Notes: generated by a model from the letters alone, not told the origin. Shown: positions 38,856-48,944, counted from the stretch's first letter. The stretch: DNA of 64,000 nt from Rhizobium sp. NXC14 (GCF_002117485.1 NZ_CP021030.1:3709501-3773500); one strand, 5' to 3'. Made by a program: numbers and translations.

Positions 38856-38868
38856 GCATAATTTATGC
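38856..38868. promoter_or_regulatory. Palindrome upstream of the epimerase gene
   Basis: GCATAA-T-TTATGC is a 6+1+6 inverted repeat 61 bp before the epimerase ATG. A TTTATAGG stretch further on could be a -10. It is a plausible operator of the adjacent XRE regulator. Confidence 0.35.
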
Positions 38869-38928
38869 GTTGTCCCACGACACCGGTCTTTATAGGGTCC
38901 GCCGCCGACACGGTCAGGAGAGGATGCG

Positions 38929-39912
38929 ATGACGATATTGGTGACGGGAAGCGCAGGCCATCTCGGCGAGGCGCTGATGCGCAGCTTGAGAGCTCAGAGC
39001 CGGTGGGCGCGGGGCATCGACATCAAGCCATCGGCTTTTACCGATATGGTTGGTTCCATCGGTGACCGAGGCTTCATCCGGCGGGCGATGTCGGGCATCA
39101 GCCATGTCGTCCATGCCGCGACACTCCACAAGCCGCATGTGGCGACCCACGGCAATCGCGATTTCCTCGACACCAATGTCGGCGGCACGCTGAACCTGCT
39201 TGAAGAGGCGACCGCCGCGGGCGTTGCAAGCTTCGTCTTCACCAGCACCACCAGCGCCTTCGGTGCCGCATTGACGCCGGCCGCCGGCGAACCTGCCGCG
39301 TGGGTCACCGAGGACGTGCCTCCTATAGCGAAGAATATCTACGGCGTGACGAAGCTCGCCGCCGAAGGCGTCTGCGAACTCTTCGCCCGCAAATTCCGCC
39401 TGCCTGTCGTCATCCTCAGAACATCGCGTTTCTTTCCCGAAAGCGATGATGATCCCGAGATTCGCAACAGCTATTCGGCGGAAAATGCGCAGGCCAACGA
39501 GTTGCTTCATCGCCGCGTCGATATCAGCGACGTGGTCGGCGCCCATTTGCTGGCGCTCGAAAAGGCACCGGCGATCGGCTTCGGCCGCTATATCATCTCG
39601 GCCACGACGCCGTTTCTATCGGGCGACGTTGCTGAGCTCAGGCGTGACGCGCCTGCTGTCGTCGAGCGGCTGTTTCCAGGTGCAAACGCCCTTTACGCCG
39701 AACGCGGCTGGAAAATGTTCCCGACGCTCGATCGCGTCTACGTCAACGAACGCGCAAGGCGCGAACTTGGCTGGCAGCCGCGCTATGATTTCCGTTTCGT
39801 GGTCGACTGCCTGCGCGAGCGCCGGGAATGGCGAAGCCCATTGGCGATCGACGTCGGCTCCAAGGGCTATCATGACGAAGTCTTCGCTGAAGGACCCTAT
39901 CCGGTCGCCTGA
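38929..39912 (+). CDS. NAD(P)-dependent epimerase/dehydratase
   Basis: The 327-residue extended short-chain dehydrogenase has the Rossmann motif TGSAGHLGEAL, HAATLHKPHVATH, the catalytic Ser in FTSTTSAFG and the YxxxK pair in YGVTKLAAEG. The sugar or other substrate is unknown. AGGAGAGGATGCG precedes the ATG. The upstream XRE regulator is the likely control gene; a decayed gene fragment follows. Confidence 0.87.
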   Translation: MTILVTGSAGHLGEALMRSLRAQSRWARGIDIKPSAFTDMVGSIGDRGFIRRAMSGISHVVHAATLHKPHVATHGNRDFLDTNVGGTLNLLEEATAAGVASFVFTSTTSAFGAALTPAAGEPAAWVTEDVPPIAKNIYGVTKLAAEGVCELFARKFRLPVVILRTSRFFPESDDDPEIRNSYSAENAQANELLHRRVDISDVVGAHLLALEKAPAIGFGRYIISATTPFLSGDVAELRRDAPAVVERLFPGANALYAERGWKMFPTLDRVYVNERARRELGWQPRYDFRFVVDCLRERREWRSPLAIDVGSKGYHDEVFAEGPYPVA

Positions 39913-39925
39913 GATAAGACGCTGA

Positions 39926-40128
39926 ATGCCGGGATCGCAAAGCGTCATCGAAGCCATGGGCCTTGCAAGCGTTCTCAATCCGCAGTCGCCGGACGATTAC
40001 TTCCTGTTTGTCGCCAACGACAACGACTTCCTCACACAGGATGGCTTCCAGGTGGGCGCAGCCTACAAGGCGGACGCGGCGCCGACGTCGACACGATGTT
40101 CCAGGTCTTCCAGGTCACCCTTCCCTGA
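39926..40128 (+). pseudogene. C-terminal remnant of a phytase-like esterase gene, frameshifted
   Basis: The frame reads ASVLNPQSPDDYFLFVANDN then DFLTQDGFQVGAAYKADA, the pattern I associate with the C-terminus of esterase-like/phytase-like secreted proteins. At about 40075-40083 the frame shifts: the continuation GADVDTMFQVFQVTLP and its stop (40126-40128) are in another frame. The N-terminal several hundred residues are absent. It is a decayed gene end, not a working gene. Confidence 0.7.
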
Positions 40129-40439
40129 AGAAATAAGGACATCTTGAAAGGGGCGGACGTGCAACTCACGTTCGCTCCTGCATCCGGCGCCCTGCCAACG
40201 ATAAAGAGAAAGTGCGATCCACGACGACCGATGGATGTTTACGATCCTGGGCGCCTACAAACGTAGGTGGGCACCGTGTGTCCAGGCCCACGAGCCCGGA
40301 CAGGGACAGCTCCCTTTGGATCGAGTATGGCCCCAGGGATTGTGGTTCCTGTCGAGAGGCGCAGACCGCATCGCGATATATAAGGTCGTTTGCATCGGCG
40401 CGCCAGTGGCGACCGCAGCCCGACTCTATTTAATTGACA
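40129..40439. other. Unexplained region with several inverted repeats between the pseudogene and zapA
   Basis: No protein gene is convincing here. Short perfect inverted repeats include CCTAC-AAAC-GTAGG (about 40253-40266), GTGGGC with GCCCAC (about 40267-40291) and AGGGA-CAGC-TCCCT. On the minus strand a TTATATAT -10-like run precedes them. This could be a structured RNA read from the minus strand or rearrangement debris. Confidence 0.35.
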
Positions 40440-40817
40440 TCAATTGAGTTCGGGGGCGGCCCGGCCATTCAGCTTGTCGGTGATGCCGCGAATGCGGCTC
40501 GACACCTCGCCGAGCGCCGCCGCGAGGCTTTCCTCGGTGCGGGCAGTCGCGGCAAGCACGGTGTCGCGGTTGCCGCGCAGCGACTCGAGCTCGGTTTCCA
40601 GCTCCGCGATGCGACGTGTCAGCTCGGCAATCTCATCCATGATCATGATACCGGCCATGACGGTGATCCGGAGATCGCCGATCTCACCGAACTGGCCCTT
40701 GAGATGGCCGACATAGCTGTCGAAACGGGTGGCGAGGTCGGTCAGATGATCCTCCTGCCCTTCCTCGCAGGCCATCCGATAGGCCTTGCCGTCGATCGTT
40801 ACCGTCACCTGCGCCAT
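40440..40817 (-). CDS. zapA: Cell division protein ZapA
   Basis: The 125-residue FtsZ-ring stabiliser starts MAQVTVTIDGKAYRMACEEGQ and has RFDSYVGHLKGQFGEIGDLR, followed by a coiled coil (about 60-95, ELTRRIAELETELESLR). This is the typical ZapA N-domain plus helix. It is 16 bp downstream of the DUF4164 gene on the same strand and probably cotranscribed. zapA is often next to ygfA, but here ygfA is at 16.6 kb. Confidence 0.93.
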   Translation of the reverse strand: MAQVTVTIDGKAYRMACEEGQEDHLTDLATRFDSYVGHLKGQFGEIGDLRITVMAGIMIMDEIAELTRRIAELETELESLRGNRDTVLAATARTEESLAAALGEVSSRIRGITDKLNGRAAPELN

Positions 40818-40833
40818 ATCAAATTCTCTCTCA

Positions 40834-41109
40834 TCAGCGGTCCAGAACCGCGCGGATCGTCTCCATGGCCGTCACCAGCCGCCGCGATACCTCACGATTG
40901 ACCTCTTCCAGCCGGTTGGCGCGAAACTCGGCCTGATCGAGCTCCTGGGCTAGACGGGAGCGGTCGGCATGCACACGTCGCACCTCGCCCTCGATCTCAC
41001 CCTGCTCTCGCTGCCGCTCAATGCGCATGTCGACGGCGTTTTCGAGGCTCGAAATCGCCTGTCTCAATTCGTCCAGCGCTGCTTCCATGGTTTTGCCTGT
41101 GGGCATCAT
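40834..41109 (-). CDS. DUF4164-family coiled-coil protein
   Basis: The protein (about 91 residues from this start) is almost wholly helical with heptad periodicity (ALDELRQAISSLENAVDMRI, then EVRRVHADRSRLAQELDQAEFRANRLEEV). It is conserved beside zapA in Rhizobiales and is presumably a division-associated coiled coil; function unproven. Starts at 41109, 41106 or 41088 are possible. GGAAAGG lies just before the first two. The frame is open to 41202 without a ribosome-binding site. Confidence 0.75.
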   Translation of the reverse strand: MMPTGKTMEAALDELRQAISSLENAVDMRIERQREQGEIEGEVRRVHADRSRLAQELDQAEFRANRLEEVNREVSRRLVTAMETIRAVLDR

Positions 41110-41284
41110 GCCTTTCCGATTCCCGTGCAGGACCTGCGAATCGGCCACATCTGCCGATCTTTTGATTTCAAGAGGATATGCAGCTCGCCAACGGCCCGTC
41201 AATAAATCCCGTCACCCGGCGGCCTGCCTATCTGTGGATGAACGTTTGGGCAGGCCCGCCGTGCCGCTTTGGTCTTTTGTAAAG

Positions 41285-41296
41285 TTGCGCGAGCAA
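41285..41296. promoter_or_regulatory. Inverted repeat TTGC-GCGA-GCAA upstream of tkt
   Basis: A perfect 4+4+4 repeat with central CG, shaped like a LacI-family half-operator, about 150 bp before tkt. Short enough to occur by chance. Confidence 0.25.
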
Positions 41297-41342
41297 ATGT
41301 CAAAAAATTGCCGCAGGCCGCTGGGTTTTGCCCGGCCATTGA

Positions 41343-41370
41343 TTGACTCGCCAGCCCCAACTGCTATGTG
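41343..41370 (+). promoter_or_regulatory. Candidate tkt promoter
   Basis: TTGACT (41343-41348) and TATGTG (41365-41370) are 16 bp apart and 72 bp before the tkt start. The -10 is weak. Confidence 0.4.
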
Positions 41371-41441
41371 TCAGCCGCTTTCACTCGATGGTCTTGGAGG
41401 CTCGAGGCCATCCCCCGACACCCGGAGCTTGCAGAAAAGCC

Positions 41442-43415
41442 ATGACCTCTCTCCAACAAAACGACCGGATGGCGAACGCGATCCGTTTCCTCGCCATGGA
41501 CGCCGTGGAAAAGGCGAATTCCGGCCACCCTGGTATGCCGATGGGCATGGCTGATGTGGCGACGGTCCTGTTCACCAAATATCTGCGCTTCGACCCCAAG
41601 AAGCCGCATTGGCCAAACCGCGACCGCTTCGTGCTGTCAGCCGGCCATGGCTCGATGCTGCTCTACTCGCTGCTGTATCTGACCGGTTATCCCGACATGA
41701 CGATCGAGGACCTGAAGCAGTTCCGTCAGGTCGGCTCCAAGACCGCCGGCCACCCTGAATACGGCCACGCAACCGGCATCGAGACCACCACCGGGCCGCT
41801 CGGCCAGGGCATCGCCAATGCGGTCGGCATGGCGATCGCCGAACGCAAGCTGCGTGAGGAATTCGGTGCGGACCTCCAGGACCACTACACCTACGTGATC
41901 AATGGCGACGGCTGCCTGATGGAGGGCATCAGCCATGAAGCCATCGCCCTTGCCGGCCACCTGAAGCTCAACAAGCTGATCCTCTTCTGGGACAACAACT
42001 CGATCACCATCGACGGCGCCGTCTCGCTGTCGGACTCGACCGATCAGATCGCCCGCTTCAAAGCCGTTCACTGGAACACGATCGAGATCGACGGCCACGA
42101 TCAGGCCGCCATCGCCGATGCGATCGAAGCCGCTCACAAGTCCGATCGTCCGACCTTCATCGCCTGCAAGACGGTGATCGGCTTCGGCGCCCCGAACAAG
42201 GCCGGCAGCCACAAGGTTCACGGCAGCCCGCTCGGTGCCGATGAGATCGCAGCCACCCGCAAGGCGCTGAATTGGGAGTACGAGCCCTTCGTCATCCCCT
42301 CCGATCTTCTCGATGAATGGCGCGCGGCCGGCACCCGCTCCGACAACATCGTCAAGGCATGGGAAGAAACGCTTGCCAAGTCGCCTGCCAAGGCCGAGTT
42401 CACCCGCCGTTTTGCCGGCGATCTGCCCGAAGGTTTCGACAAGGCGATCGACGATTACAAGAAGAAGCTCGCGGAAACCAAGCCGACGGTTGCGACCCGC
42501 AAGGCATCGGAAGACGCGCTTGAAATCATCAACGGTTTCGTGCCGGAAACGCTCGGCGGTTCCGCCGACCTGACGCCGTCGAACAACACCAAGACCAGCC
42601 AGATGGTCTCCATCACCCCGACGGACTTCAAGGGCCGTTATATGCACTGGGGTATCCGCGAGCACGGCATGGCATCTGCCATGAACGGCATTTCGCTGCA
42701 CGGCGGTCTCATCCCTTATGGCGGCGGCTTCATGATCTTCTCGGATTATTGCCGCCCGCCGATCCGCCTCTCGGCTCTGATGGGCATTCGCGTCATCCAC
42801 GTCCTGACCCATGACTCGATTGGCGTTGGCGAAGATGGCCCGACTCACCAGCCGGTCGAGCAGATCGCCGGGCTGCGCGCCGTTCCGAACCTGCAGGTCT
42901 TCCGTCCGGCCGACGCCGTCGAGACGGCGGAATGCTGGCAGATCGCCATGAAGAGCAAGAACCGCCCGTCCGCGCTGGCTCTCACCCGCCAGAACCTGAC
43001 GACCGTCCGCACAGAGTATAATGCGAAGAACCTCTGCGAACTCGGCGCCTACACGCTTGCCGGCAATGCCGATGCCAAGGTGACGATCTTCGCTTCGGGC
43101 TCCGAGGTCGAAATCGCCGTTGCCGCCCGCGCAACTCTGGAAGCCAGGGGCGTTTCGGTGCGTGTCGTCTCGGTGCCCTGCACGGAACTGTTCTTCGAGC
43201 AGCCGGACGCCTACCGCAAGGACGTGCTCGGCAACTCACCGGTCAAGATTGCCGTCGAAGCCGCCGTTCGCGAAGGCTGGGACGCCTTCATCGGACCGGA
43301 AGGCAGCTTCATCGGCATGAAGGGTTTTGGCGCGTCTGGTCCGGTCAAGGACGTTTACAAGCATTTCGGCATCACCGCCGACGCTGTCGTTGCGGCCGCC
43401 GAAGCAAAGCTTTAA
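41442..43415 (+). CDS. tkt: Transketolase
   Basis: The 657-residue thiamine-diphosphate enzyme shuttles two-carbon units in the pentose phosphate pathway. Motifs include [37 protein letters not shown], the ThDP-binding [13 protein letters not shown] (near 153) and C-terminal [18 protein letters not shown] at 41442 ([16 protein letters not shown]) is the family start; the frame extends upstream without support. It heads the tkt-gap-pgk-fba cluster of central carbon genes. Confidence 0.97.
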   Translation: MTSLQQNDRMANAIRFLAMDAVEKANSGHPGMPMGMADVATVLFTKYLRFDPKKPHWPNRDRFVLSAGHGSMLLYSLLYLTGYPDMTIEDLKQFRQVGSKTAGHPEYGHATGIETTTGPLGQGIANAVGMAIAERKLREEFGADLQDHYTYVINGDGCLMEGISHEAIALAGHLKLNKLILFWDNNSITIDGAVSLSDSTDQIARFKAVHWNTIEIDGHDQAAIADAIEAAHKSDRPTFIACKTVIGFGAPNKAGSHKVHGSPLGADEIAATRKALNWEYEPFVIPSDLLDEWRAAGTRSDNIVKAWEETLAKSPAKAEFTRRFAGDLPEGFDKAIDDYKKKLAETKPTVATRKASEDALEIINGFVPETLGGSADLTPSNNTKTSQMVSITPTDFKGRYMHWGIREHGMASAMNGISLHGGLIPYGGGFMIFSDYCRPPIRLSALMGIRVIHVLTHDSIGVGEDGPTHQPVEQIAGLRAVPNLQVFRPADAVETAECWQIAMKSKNRPSALALTRQNLTTVRTEYNAKNLCELGAYTLAGNADAKVTIFASGSEVEIAVAARATLEARGVSVRVVSVPCTELFFEQPDAYRKDVLGNSPVKIAVEAAVREGWDAFIGPEGSFIGMKGFGASGPVKDVYKHFGITADAVVAAAEAKL

Positions 43416-43417
43416 TG

Positions 43418-43437
43418 AGAGCGCCTTGAGGCGCTCT
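43418..43437 (+). terminator. Hairpin after tkt
   Basis: AGAGCGCC-TTGA-GGCGCTCT directly follows the tkt stop. There is no T-run, so it may be an attenuating or mRNA-stabilising stem rather than a full terminator before gap. Confidence 0.5.
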
Positions 43438-43499
43438 CCATCTCCTCAATTCCAGGCCGCCCGGCCTATCGGGCCCTATTCTATCGGGAGTGAATGAAC

Positions 43500-44510
43500 A
43501 TGACAGTCAAGGTTGCCATCAATGGTTTCGGCCGCATCGGCCGTAACGTCCTCCGCGCTATCGTCGAATCCGGCCGTACCGACATCGAGGTCGTCGCCAT
43601 CAACGACCTCGGTCCGGTCGAGACCAATGCGCATCTGCTGCGTTACGACTCGATCCACGGCAAGTTCCCGGCCGAGGTGAAGGTCGAAGGCGACACGATC
43701 ATCGTCGGCGGCGGCAAGCCGATCAAGGTCACCGCGATCAAGGATCCGGCAACGCTGCCGCACCGCGAGCTCGGCGTCGATATCGCCATGGAATGCACCG
43801 GCATCTTCACCGCCCGCGACAAGGCTGCCGCCCACCTGACGGCCGGCGCCAAGCGCGTCATCGTCTCGGCTCCCGCCGACGGCGCTGACCTGACTGTCGT
43901 TTTCGGCGTCAACCATGACCAGCTCACCAAGGAGCACATGGTCATCTCCAACGCCTCCTGCACCACCAATTGCCTGGTGCCGGTCGTGAAGGTTCTCGAC
44001 GACGCCGTCGGCATCGACCACGGCTTCATGACGACGATCCACTCCTACACCGGCGACCAGCCGACGCTCGACACGATGCACAAGGACCTGTATCGCGCCC
44101 GCGCTGCCGCCCTCTCCATGATCCCGACCTCGACGGGCGCCGCCAAGGCAGTCGGCCTCGTGCTGCCGCACCTCAAGGGCAAGCTCGACGGCACCTCGAT
44201 CCGCGTTCCCACCCCGAACGTCTCGGTCGTCGACTTCAAGTTCGTCTCCAAGAAGGCCACGACAGTCGGCGAAATCAACGAAGCCATCAAGGCTGCCTCC
44301 ATCGGCAAGCTGAAGGGCATCCTCGGTTACACCGACGAGCCCCTCGTCTCCCGCGACTTCAACCACGACAGCCACTCCTCGATCTTCGCAACCGATCAGA
44401 CCAAGGTCATGGAAGGCAATTTCGTGCGCGTCCTGTCCTGGTACGACAACGAGTGGGGCTTCTCCAGCCGCATGTCGGATACGGCCGTGGCCTTCGCCAA
44501 GCTCATCTGA
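43500..44510 (+). CDS. gap: Glyceraldehyde-3-phosphate dehydrogenase
   Basis: The 336-residue NAD-dependent enzyme has the N-terminal [17 protein letters not shown], the active-site [12 protein letters not shown] (catalytic Cys near 155) and the C-terminal [21 protein letters not shown] precedes two nearby ATGs at 43494 and 43500; the second matches the usual [11 protein letters not shown] start. It lies about 80 bp after tkt and ends in a strong terminator. Confidence 0.97.
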   Translation: MTVKVAINGFGRIGRNVLRAIVESGRTDIEVVAINDLGPVETNAHLLRYDSIHGKFPAEVKVEGDTIIVGGGKPIKVTAIKDPATLPHRELGVDIAMECTGIFTARDKAAAHLTAGAKRVIVSAPADGADLTVVFGVNHDQLTKEHMVISNASCTTNCLVPVVKVLDDAVGIDHGFMTTIHSYTGDQPTLDTMHKDLYRARAAALSMIPTSTGAAKAVGLVLPHLKGKLDGTSIRVPTPNVSVVDFKFVSKKATTVGEINEAIKAASIGKLKGILGYTDEPLVSRDFNHDSHSSIFATDQTKVMEGNFVRVLSWYDNEWGFSSRMSDTAVAFAKLI

Positions 44511-44535
44511 GCGCCCGACTATCGAAAATCGCAGA

Positions 44536-44561
44536 CGGCCCGGGAAACCGGGCCGTTTTGT
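44536..44561 (+). terminator. Terminator of gap
   Basis: CGGCCCGG-GAAA-CCGGGCCG followed by TTTTGTT, a perfect 8-bp GC stem with a tetraloop, 25 bp after the stop. Confidence 0.92.
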
Positions 44562-44639
44562 TATAGGCGTCCGAAGCCGGTGATGGCATTGTTGATAACC
44601 CCGGAGCCGCAGTCGCACCCGGGGAGATAAGAGGGATGG

Positions 44640-44954
44640 ATGGATTATTTTACCGTTGAAATCGCCGGTCGCGCCGTTGCCAGCTTCCGTTCGAAAAACC
44701 ATGAGGAAGCGACGCATTTCTTCGAGGCAGAAGATTTTCGCGACGACCTGACCATCCTTGAGTCCGAGGGCAAGCCCCTGTGGGACCGCAAGGCGACGCT
44801 CAGCCTGCGAAAGGCGACTGCTGAAGAAGCAAGCGAAGTCGAGCACGCCTATGAATTCGACGACGATCCGGAAAGGACCATCGACGACGAGTTCGTGGTT
44901 TTCCTGGTCCCGGTCGAAGAACTGACCGACGAGGGTGAGGACACCGAAGACTGA
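44640..44954 (+). CDS. Small acidic protein of unknown function
   Basis: The 104-residue protein starts MDYFTVEIAGRAVASFRSKN and has a very acidic second half (EHAYEFDDDPERTIDDEF, ending EGEDTED). It has no signal peptide, helix-turn-helix or membrane segment. GAGGG precedes the ATG. It stands alone between the gap terminator and a small membrane protein gene. I do not recognise a family. Confidence 0.65.
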   Translation: MDYFTVEIAGRAVASFRSKNHEEATHFFEAEDFRDDLTILESEGKPLWDRKATLSLRKATAEEASEVEHAYEFDDDPERTIDDEFVVFLVPVEELTDEGEDTED

Positions 44955-45119
44955 CAGTCGATATGTATCGGCCTTCCAAGTTTAAAAGCCAATCTCGAAG
45001 CGACGATTTCGCTGCGGCCGCGGGACGGAATCACGGTTGGCAATCCCCTGCCCAAGCGTGATAAACTGAAGGGTGCATCACGTTGCACAATGGCTGATTG
45101 ATCCAAGCGGAGGCGATAA

Positions 45120-45296
45120 ATGGCAGAGGTGCAAAAACGCTTGCCCCACAGCACCCTCAAGCGGCGGCAGCGGTTTCACCCCAAGCGGGACGTCCGACCT
45201 GCCGTGCTGGCAAAGGCCAATCGTCTGGTCGTCCGGGTCGCCGCGTTCATCGGTGTTGCGTTTCTCGCCGTCATCATACTTCAGGCGGTGTTTTGA
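45120..45296 (+). CDS. Small basic single-span membrane protein
   Basis: A 58-residue reading frame starts MAEVQKRLPHSTLKRRQRFH, has a strongly basic half (residues 6-24) and one hydrophobic helix (about 37-57, RLVVRVAAFIGVAFLAVIIL). A strong GGAGG lies 7 bp before the ATG, which supports real translation. No known function. The topology would put the basic N-terminus in the cytoplasm. Confidence 0.6.
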   Translation: MAEVQKRLPHSTLKRRQRFHPKRDVRPAVLAKANRLVVRVAAFIGVAFLAVIILQAVF

Positions 45297-45696
45297 TAGC
45301 GGAGCAATGGCCGGCCACATAGCCACAGTCGGCTCATCGCCGCAGACTATTCGCTTCATCGGGCAAAGCCAAACCGGCCGCGCGGAGGAATGTGTCCTAT
45401 ACTATTGCGATCTATGGGTAGCTGCAGGAAAAATCGATCGTACCGTCTTTCGCCCTGCTCTTGCCTGATTTTCTTATACATTCTTTGTAGAGAGTTTCTC
45501 CCGTAGCATTTCCGTGTCGGTGTCCGGCAGCCGTTCAGCAGCATGATGCAGCACGAGACGAGGTTAAGCCGCAAGGCCTACCCTTCTATGCCGGTTTGCC
45601 GTTTACTGATGGATCGACGTGGAATGGAGGGGTTGAGACAGGCGGATCGGTCGGGGGTGGCCACATCCGCGAAGGATTCGATAGAAAGGGGTGGGC
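45297..45696. other. Gene-free region before the antiporter gene
   Basis: I see no convincing gene, RNA or repeat in these 400 bp. Part must hold the antiporter promoter, but no clear hexamers stand out. Confidence 0.5.
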
Positions 45697-47571
45697 ATGG
45701 AAGCGTTCTATATCGTGGTGCTGGTCGCGACGGCGCTCGTGCTTCTTGCCGCTTTTTCGAGCCTGCTCGCCTTCCGCTTCGGCGCCCCGCTGCTGCTGCT
45801 CTTCCTGATGATCGGCCTTGCCGCTGGCGTCGACGGGCTCGGCATCGAATTCAGCAACAACTATCTCGCCTATATTCTCGGTTCTATTGCTCTCGCGGTC
45901 ATCCTGTTCGATTCCGGCTTCGGCACGCCGATGCAGGCCTTTCGGCTCGCGGCCGTGCCTTCTCTGACGCTCGCCTCGGTCGGCGTTCTGATCACCGCCT
46001 CCCTCTTTGCCGTCGCTGCCATGTGGCTGTTGAACTTCACCTGGCTCGAAGGCCTGCTGCTCGGTTCGATCGTCGCATCGACGGATGCCGCCGCCGTCTT
46101 CTTCCTGCTGCGCATCGGCGGCATCAACATCCGCGATAAGGTGCGCTCGACGTTGGAAGTCGAATCCGGCACCAACGACCCGATGGCGATCTTCCTCACC
46201 ATCGCCCTTGTCGAGGTCTTGGCGAGCGGCGAGCGTTATGCCGGCATCAATATCGGCATGCTCGCCATGTTCGTGCAGCAGATGGGGCTCGGCGTAATCC
46301 TCGGCCTGCTCGGCGGCATGATGATCGTGTTGATCGTCAGCAAGCTCGATACAGATCGTGGCCTAACGCCGATCTTCGTGCTGGCGCTTGCACTTCTCGT
46401 CTTCTCCTTCGCCGGCGCAGTCGGCGGCAGCGGCTTCCTCGCCGTCTATGTCGCCGGCATCTACGCCGGAAACCGGAGAATGCAGGCGCTCGGCACCATC
46501 AAACGCTTCCAGGACGGCATGACCTGGCTGGCGCAGATCATCATGTTCCTGGTGCTCGGCCTGCTCGCCACTCCATCACAATTTCCCGCCATCGTCATAC
46601 CGGCCATCCTGCTTGCCCTCTTCCTGATCTTCATTGCCCGACCACTGGCAATCTGGCTGTCGCTGCTTCCATTCGATTATACGCAGCAGGAGATCGGTTT
46701 CGTCGCCTGGGTTGGCCTGCGCGGCGCCGTCTCCATTTTGCTTGCTATCATGCCCATCCTCGGCGGCCTGGAAAACGGTCAGCTCTTCTTCAACACCGCC
46801 TTCATCATTGTGTTGGTTTCCCTGCTCGTCCAGGGCTGGACGATCAAGCCAATCGCCAAGAAGCTCGGTCTGATCATTCCGCCGCGCATCGGCGCCGTTG
46901 ACAAGGTCGAGGTCGATCTTCCGGGCGCTGCCAACCATGAGCTTCTCTCCTACCGTGTCATCAAGGATAGCCCGGTTTTGCGCGGCGAGCGCATTCCGCG
47001 ATGGGCTACCCCTTCGCTTGTCATTCGCGACGGCAAGTCAATGCGTTATCAGTATGCCGGGCGGCTGCGCGAAAACGATCTGATCTATCTCTTCATCGTG
47101 CCGAGTTATTCCCGGCTGCTCGACCGGCTCTTCGCCAGCCGGGCGCCGGTGGACGAGGATGATGCCGAATTCTTCGGCGCCTTCGCGCTCTCGCCTGCCC
47201 GTCCCGCCGCCGATCTCGATGCCGCCTATGGGCCCGGCCTGCTCAACGAATCCGAGAAAGGCCTGACGATCGCGGAACTGATGCGGCAGCGCCTCGGCGG
47301 CAAGGCCGATTATGCCGATCGCGTCCGTCTCGGCTCGATCATCCTCATCGTCCGCGATCTCGACGAGCACGACCATATCACCTCCGTCGGCATGTCTCTC
47401 GAAGCGGTCGAACCCGCCACCACCCTGCCGATCTTCATCAACCTCAAGGACATTATTCAGCGCATCCGCGACCGGTTGAAGGGACGCCGCAACCGCGAAG
47501 CGGCGGTCCCCGAAACCATGCCGAAAACATCGGTCGGAGGCGAGAAAGCCAGACGCGAAAACGGTCGCTGA
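45697..47571 (+). CDS. Potassium/proton antiporter (CPA1, NhaP2/CvrA-like)
   Basis: This 624-residue inner-membrane antiporter has about 12-13 helices (residues 1-390), including the ion-binding signature [13 protein letters not shown] (near 155) and [16 protein letters not shown]. It also has C-terminal cytosolic TrkA_C-like regions ([19 protein letters not shown], about 413-475) that may bind a regulator. It likely exports K+ in exchange for protons. ATG at 45697 has AAGGGG upstream; GTG at 45691 would add two residues. It sits between gap and pgk, an insertion into the usual glycolytic cluster. Confidence 0.9.
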   Translation: MEAFYIVVLVATALVLLAAFSSLLAFRFGAPLLLLFLMIGLAAGVDGLGIEFSNNYLAYILGSIALAVILFDSGFGTPMQAFRLAAVPSLTLASVGVLITASLFAVAAMWLLNFTWLEGLLLGSIVASTDAAAVFFLLRIGGINIRDKVRSTLEVESGTNDPMAIFLTIALVEVLASGERYAGINIGMLAMFVQQMGLGVILGLLGGMMIVLIVSKLDTDRGLTPIFVLALALLVFSFAGAVGGSGFLAVYVAGIYAGNRRMQALGTIKRFQDGMTWLAQIIMFLVLGLLATPSQFPAIVIPAILLALFLIFIARPLAIWLSLLPFDYTQQEIGFVAWVGLRGAVSILLAIMPILGGLENGQLFFNTAFIIVLVSLLVQGWTIKPIAKKLGLIIPPRIGAVDKVEVDLPGAANHELLSYRVIKDSPVLRGERIPRWATPSLVIRDGKSMRYQYAGRLRENDLIYLFIVPSYSRLLDRLFASRAPVDEDDAEFFGAFALSPARPAADLDAAYGPGLLNESEKGLTIAELMRQRLGGKADYADRVRLGSIILIVRDLDEHDHITSVGMSLEAVEPATTLPIFINLKDIIQRIRDRLKGRRNREAAVPETMPKTSVGGEKARRENGR

Positions 47572-47641
47572 ACGCCTTGCGTCTCGAATGATCCTTGCTA
47601 TGGTCGGCGCGACTTCCGCCAACCAAGACTGGATCTTCCCC

Positions 47642-48844
47642 ATGCCTTCTTTCAAGACCCTCGACGATCTCTCCGACATCAGCGGCAAGCGCGTGCTCAT
47701 CCGCGTCGACCTCAACGTCCCGGTCAAGGACGGCAAGGTTACTGATACGACGCGCATCGAGCGGGTGGCGCCGACGATCCTCGAACTATCGGGCAAGGGC
47801 GCCAAGGTCATCCTGCTTGCTCATTTCGGCCGGCCAAAGGACGGTCCGTCGCCGGATCTGTCGCTGTCGCTAATCGCCCCTTCCGTCGAGGAAGTGCTCG
47901 ATCATGCCGTGCTGACGGCCTCCGACTGCATCGGCGAGGCCGCCGCCTCCGCCGTTGCCGCAATGAAGAATGGCGATATTCTGCTGCTGGAAAACACCCG
48001 CTTTCACAAGGGCGAGGAAAAGAACGATCCTGACTTCACCAAGGCGCTTGCCGCCAATGGCGATATCTATGTCAACGACGCCTTCTCCGCCGCCCACCGC
48101 GCCCATGCTTCCACCGAAGGCCTTGCCCACCACCTGCCGGCCTATGCCGGCCGCACCATGCAGGCCGAGCTGGAGGCGCTTGAAAAAGGTCTCGGCAATC
48201 CCACCCGTCCCGTCGTCGCAATCGTCGGCGGCGCCAAGGTTTCGACCAAGATCGATCTTTTGATGAATCTCGTGAAGAAGGTCGATGCTCTCGTCATCGG
48301 CGGAGGCATGGCCAATACCTTCGTCGCCGCGCGTGGCACCAATGTCGGCAAGTCACTATGCGAGCATGATCTCGCTGAAACCGCCAAGCAGATCATGATC
48401 GAGGCCGCGACATCAGGCTGTGCCATCATCCTGCCGGAAGACGGCGTCGTCGCCCGCGAGTTCAAGGCGGGTGCCGCCAATGAGACGGTCGGTATTAACG
48501 CAATTCCCGCCGATGCCATGGTGCTCGACGTCGGGCCGCAATCCGTTCAGGCCATCAATGCCTGGATCGAGCGCGCCTCGACGCTCGTCTGGAACGGTCC
48601 GCTCGGCGCCTTCGAGATCGAGCCCTTCGATGCCGCAACGGTTGCTGCCGCAAAATACGCCGCCGAGCGCACGGCGGCCGGCAAGCTGACCTCCGTAGCC
48701 GGCGGCGGCGATACCGTCTCAGCTCTGAACCATGCCGGCGTTGCCGACGACTTCACCTATGTCTCCACCGCAGGCGGCGCTTTCCTCGAATGGATGGAAG
48801 GCAAGGAGTTACCCGGCGTCGCCGTTCTCAACGCCGATAAATGA
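47642..48844 (+). CDS. pgk: Phosphoglycerate kinase
   Basis: The 400-residue enzyme has [62 protein letters not shown] and the nucleotide loop [13 protein letters not shown]. It transfers phosphate from 1,3-bisphosphoglycerate to ADP. ATG at 47642 ([12 protein letters not shown]) is the family start. It precedes the class I aldolase gene, with a long palindrome between. Confidence 0.97.
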   Translation: MPSFKTLDDLSDISGKRVLIRVDLNVPVKDGKVTDTTRIERVAPTILELSGKGAKVILLAHFGRPKDGPSPDLSLSLIAPSVEEVLDHAVLTASDCIGEAAASAVAAMKNGDILLLENTRFHKGEEKNDPDFTKALAANGDIYVNDAFSAAHRAHASTEGLAHHLPAYAGRTMQAELEALEKGLGNPTRPVVAIVGGAKVSTKIDLLMNLVKKVDALVIGGGMANTFVAARGTNVGKSLCEHDLAETAKQIMIEAATSGCAIILPEDGVVAREFKAGAANETVGINAIPADAMVLDVGPQSVQAINAWIERASTLVWNGPLGAFEIEPFDAATVAAAKYAAERTAAGKLTSVAGGGDTVSALNHAGVADDFTYVSTAGGAFLEWMEGKELPGVAVLNADK

Positions 48845-48944
48845 CGCTAAGCGGATTTGGCAGATTTTACATGTGGATAGACCGCGGCGGCGAGAAGCCT
48901 TCCGCGGTCTTTTGCTCAAGCGCCGGAAAAATTCTCAGTCTTTC

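Larger units (their letters stand above)
41110..41441. other. Divergent control region between the DUF4164 gene and tkt
   Basis: No gene is seen in these ~330 bp. Features are an inverted repeat TTGC-GCGA-GCAA (41285-41296) and a candidate tkt promoter (41343-41370). The frame that starts at 41343 is an in-frame extension of tkt and is not used. Confidence 0.45.
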
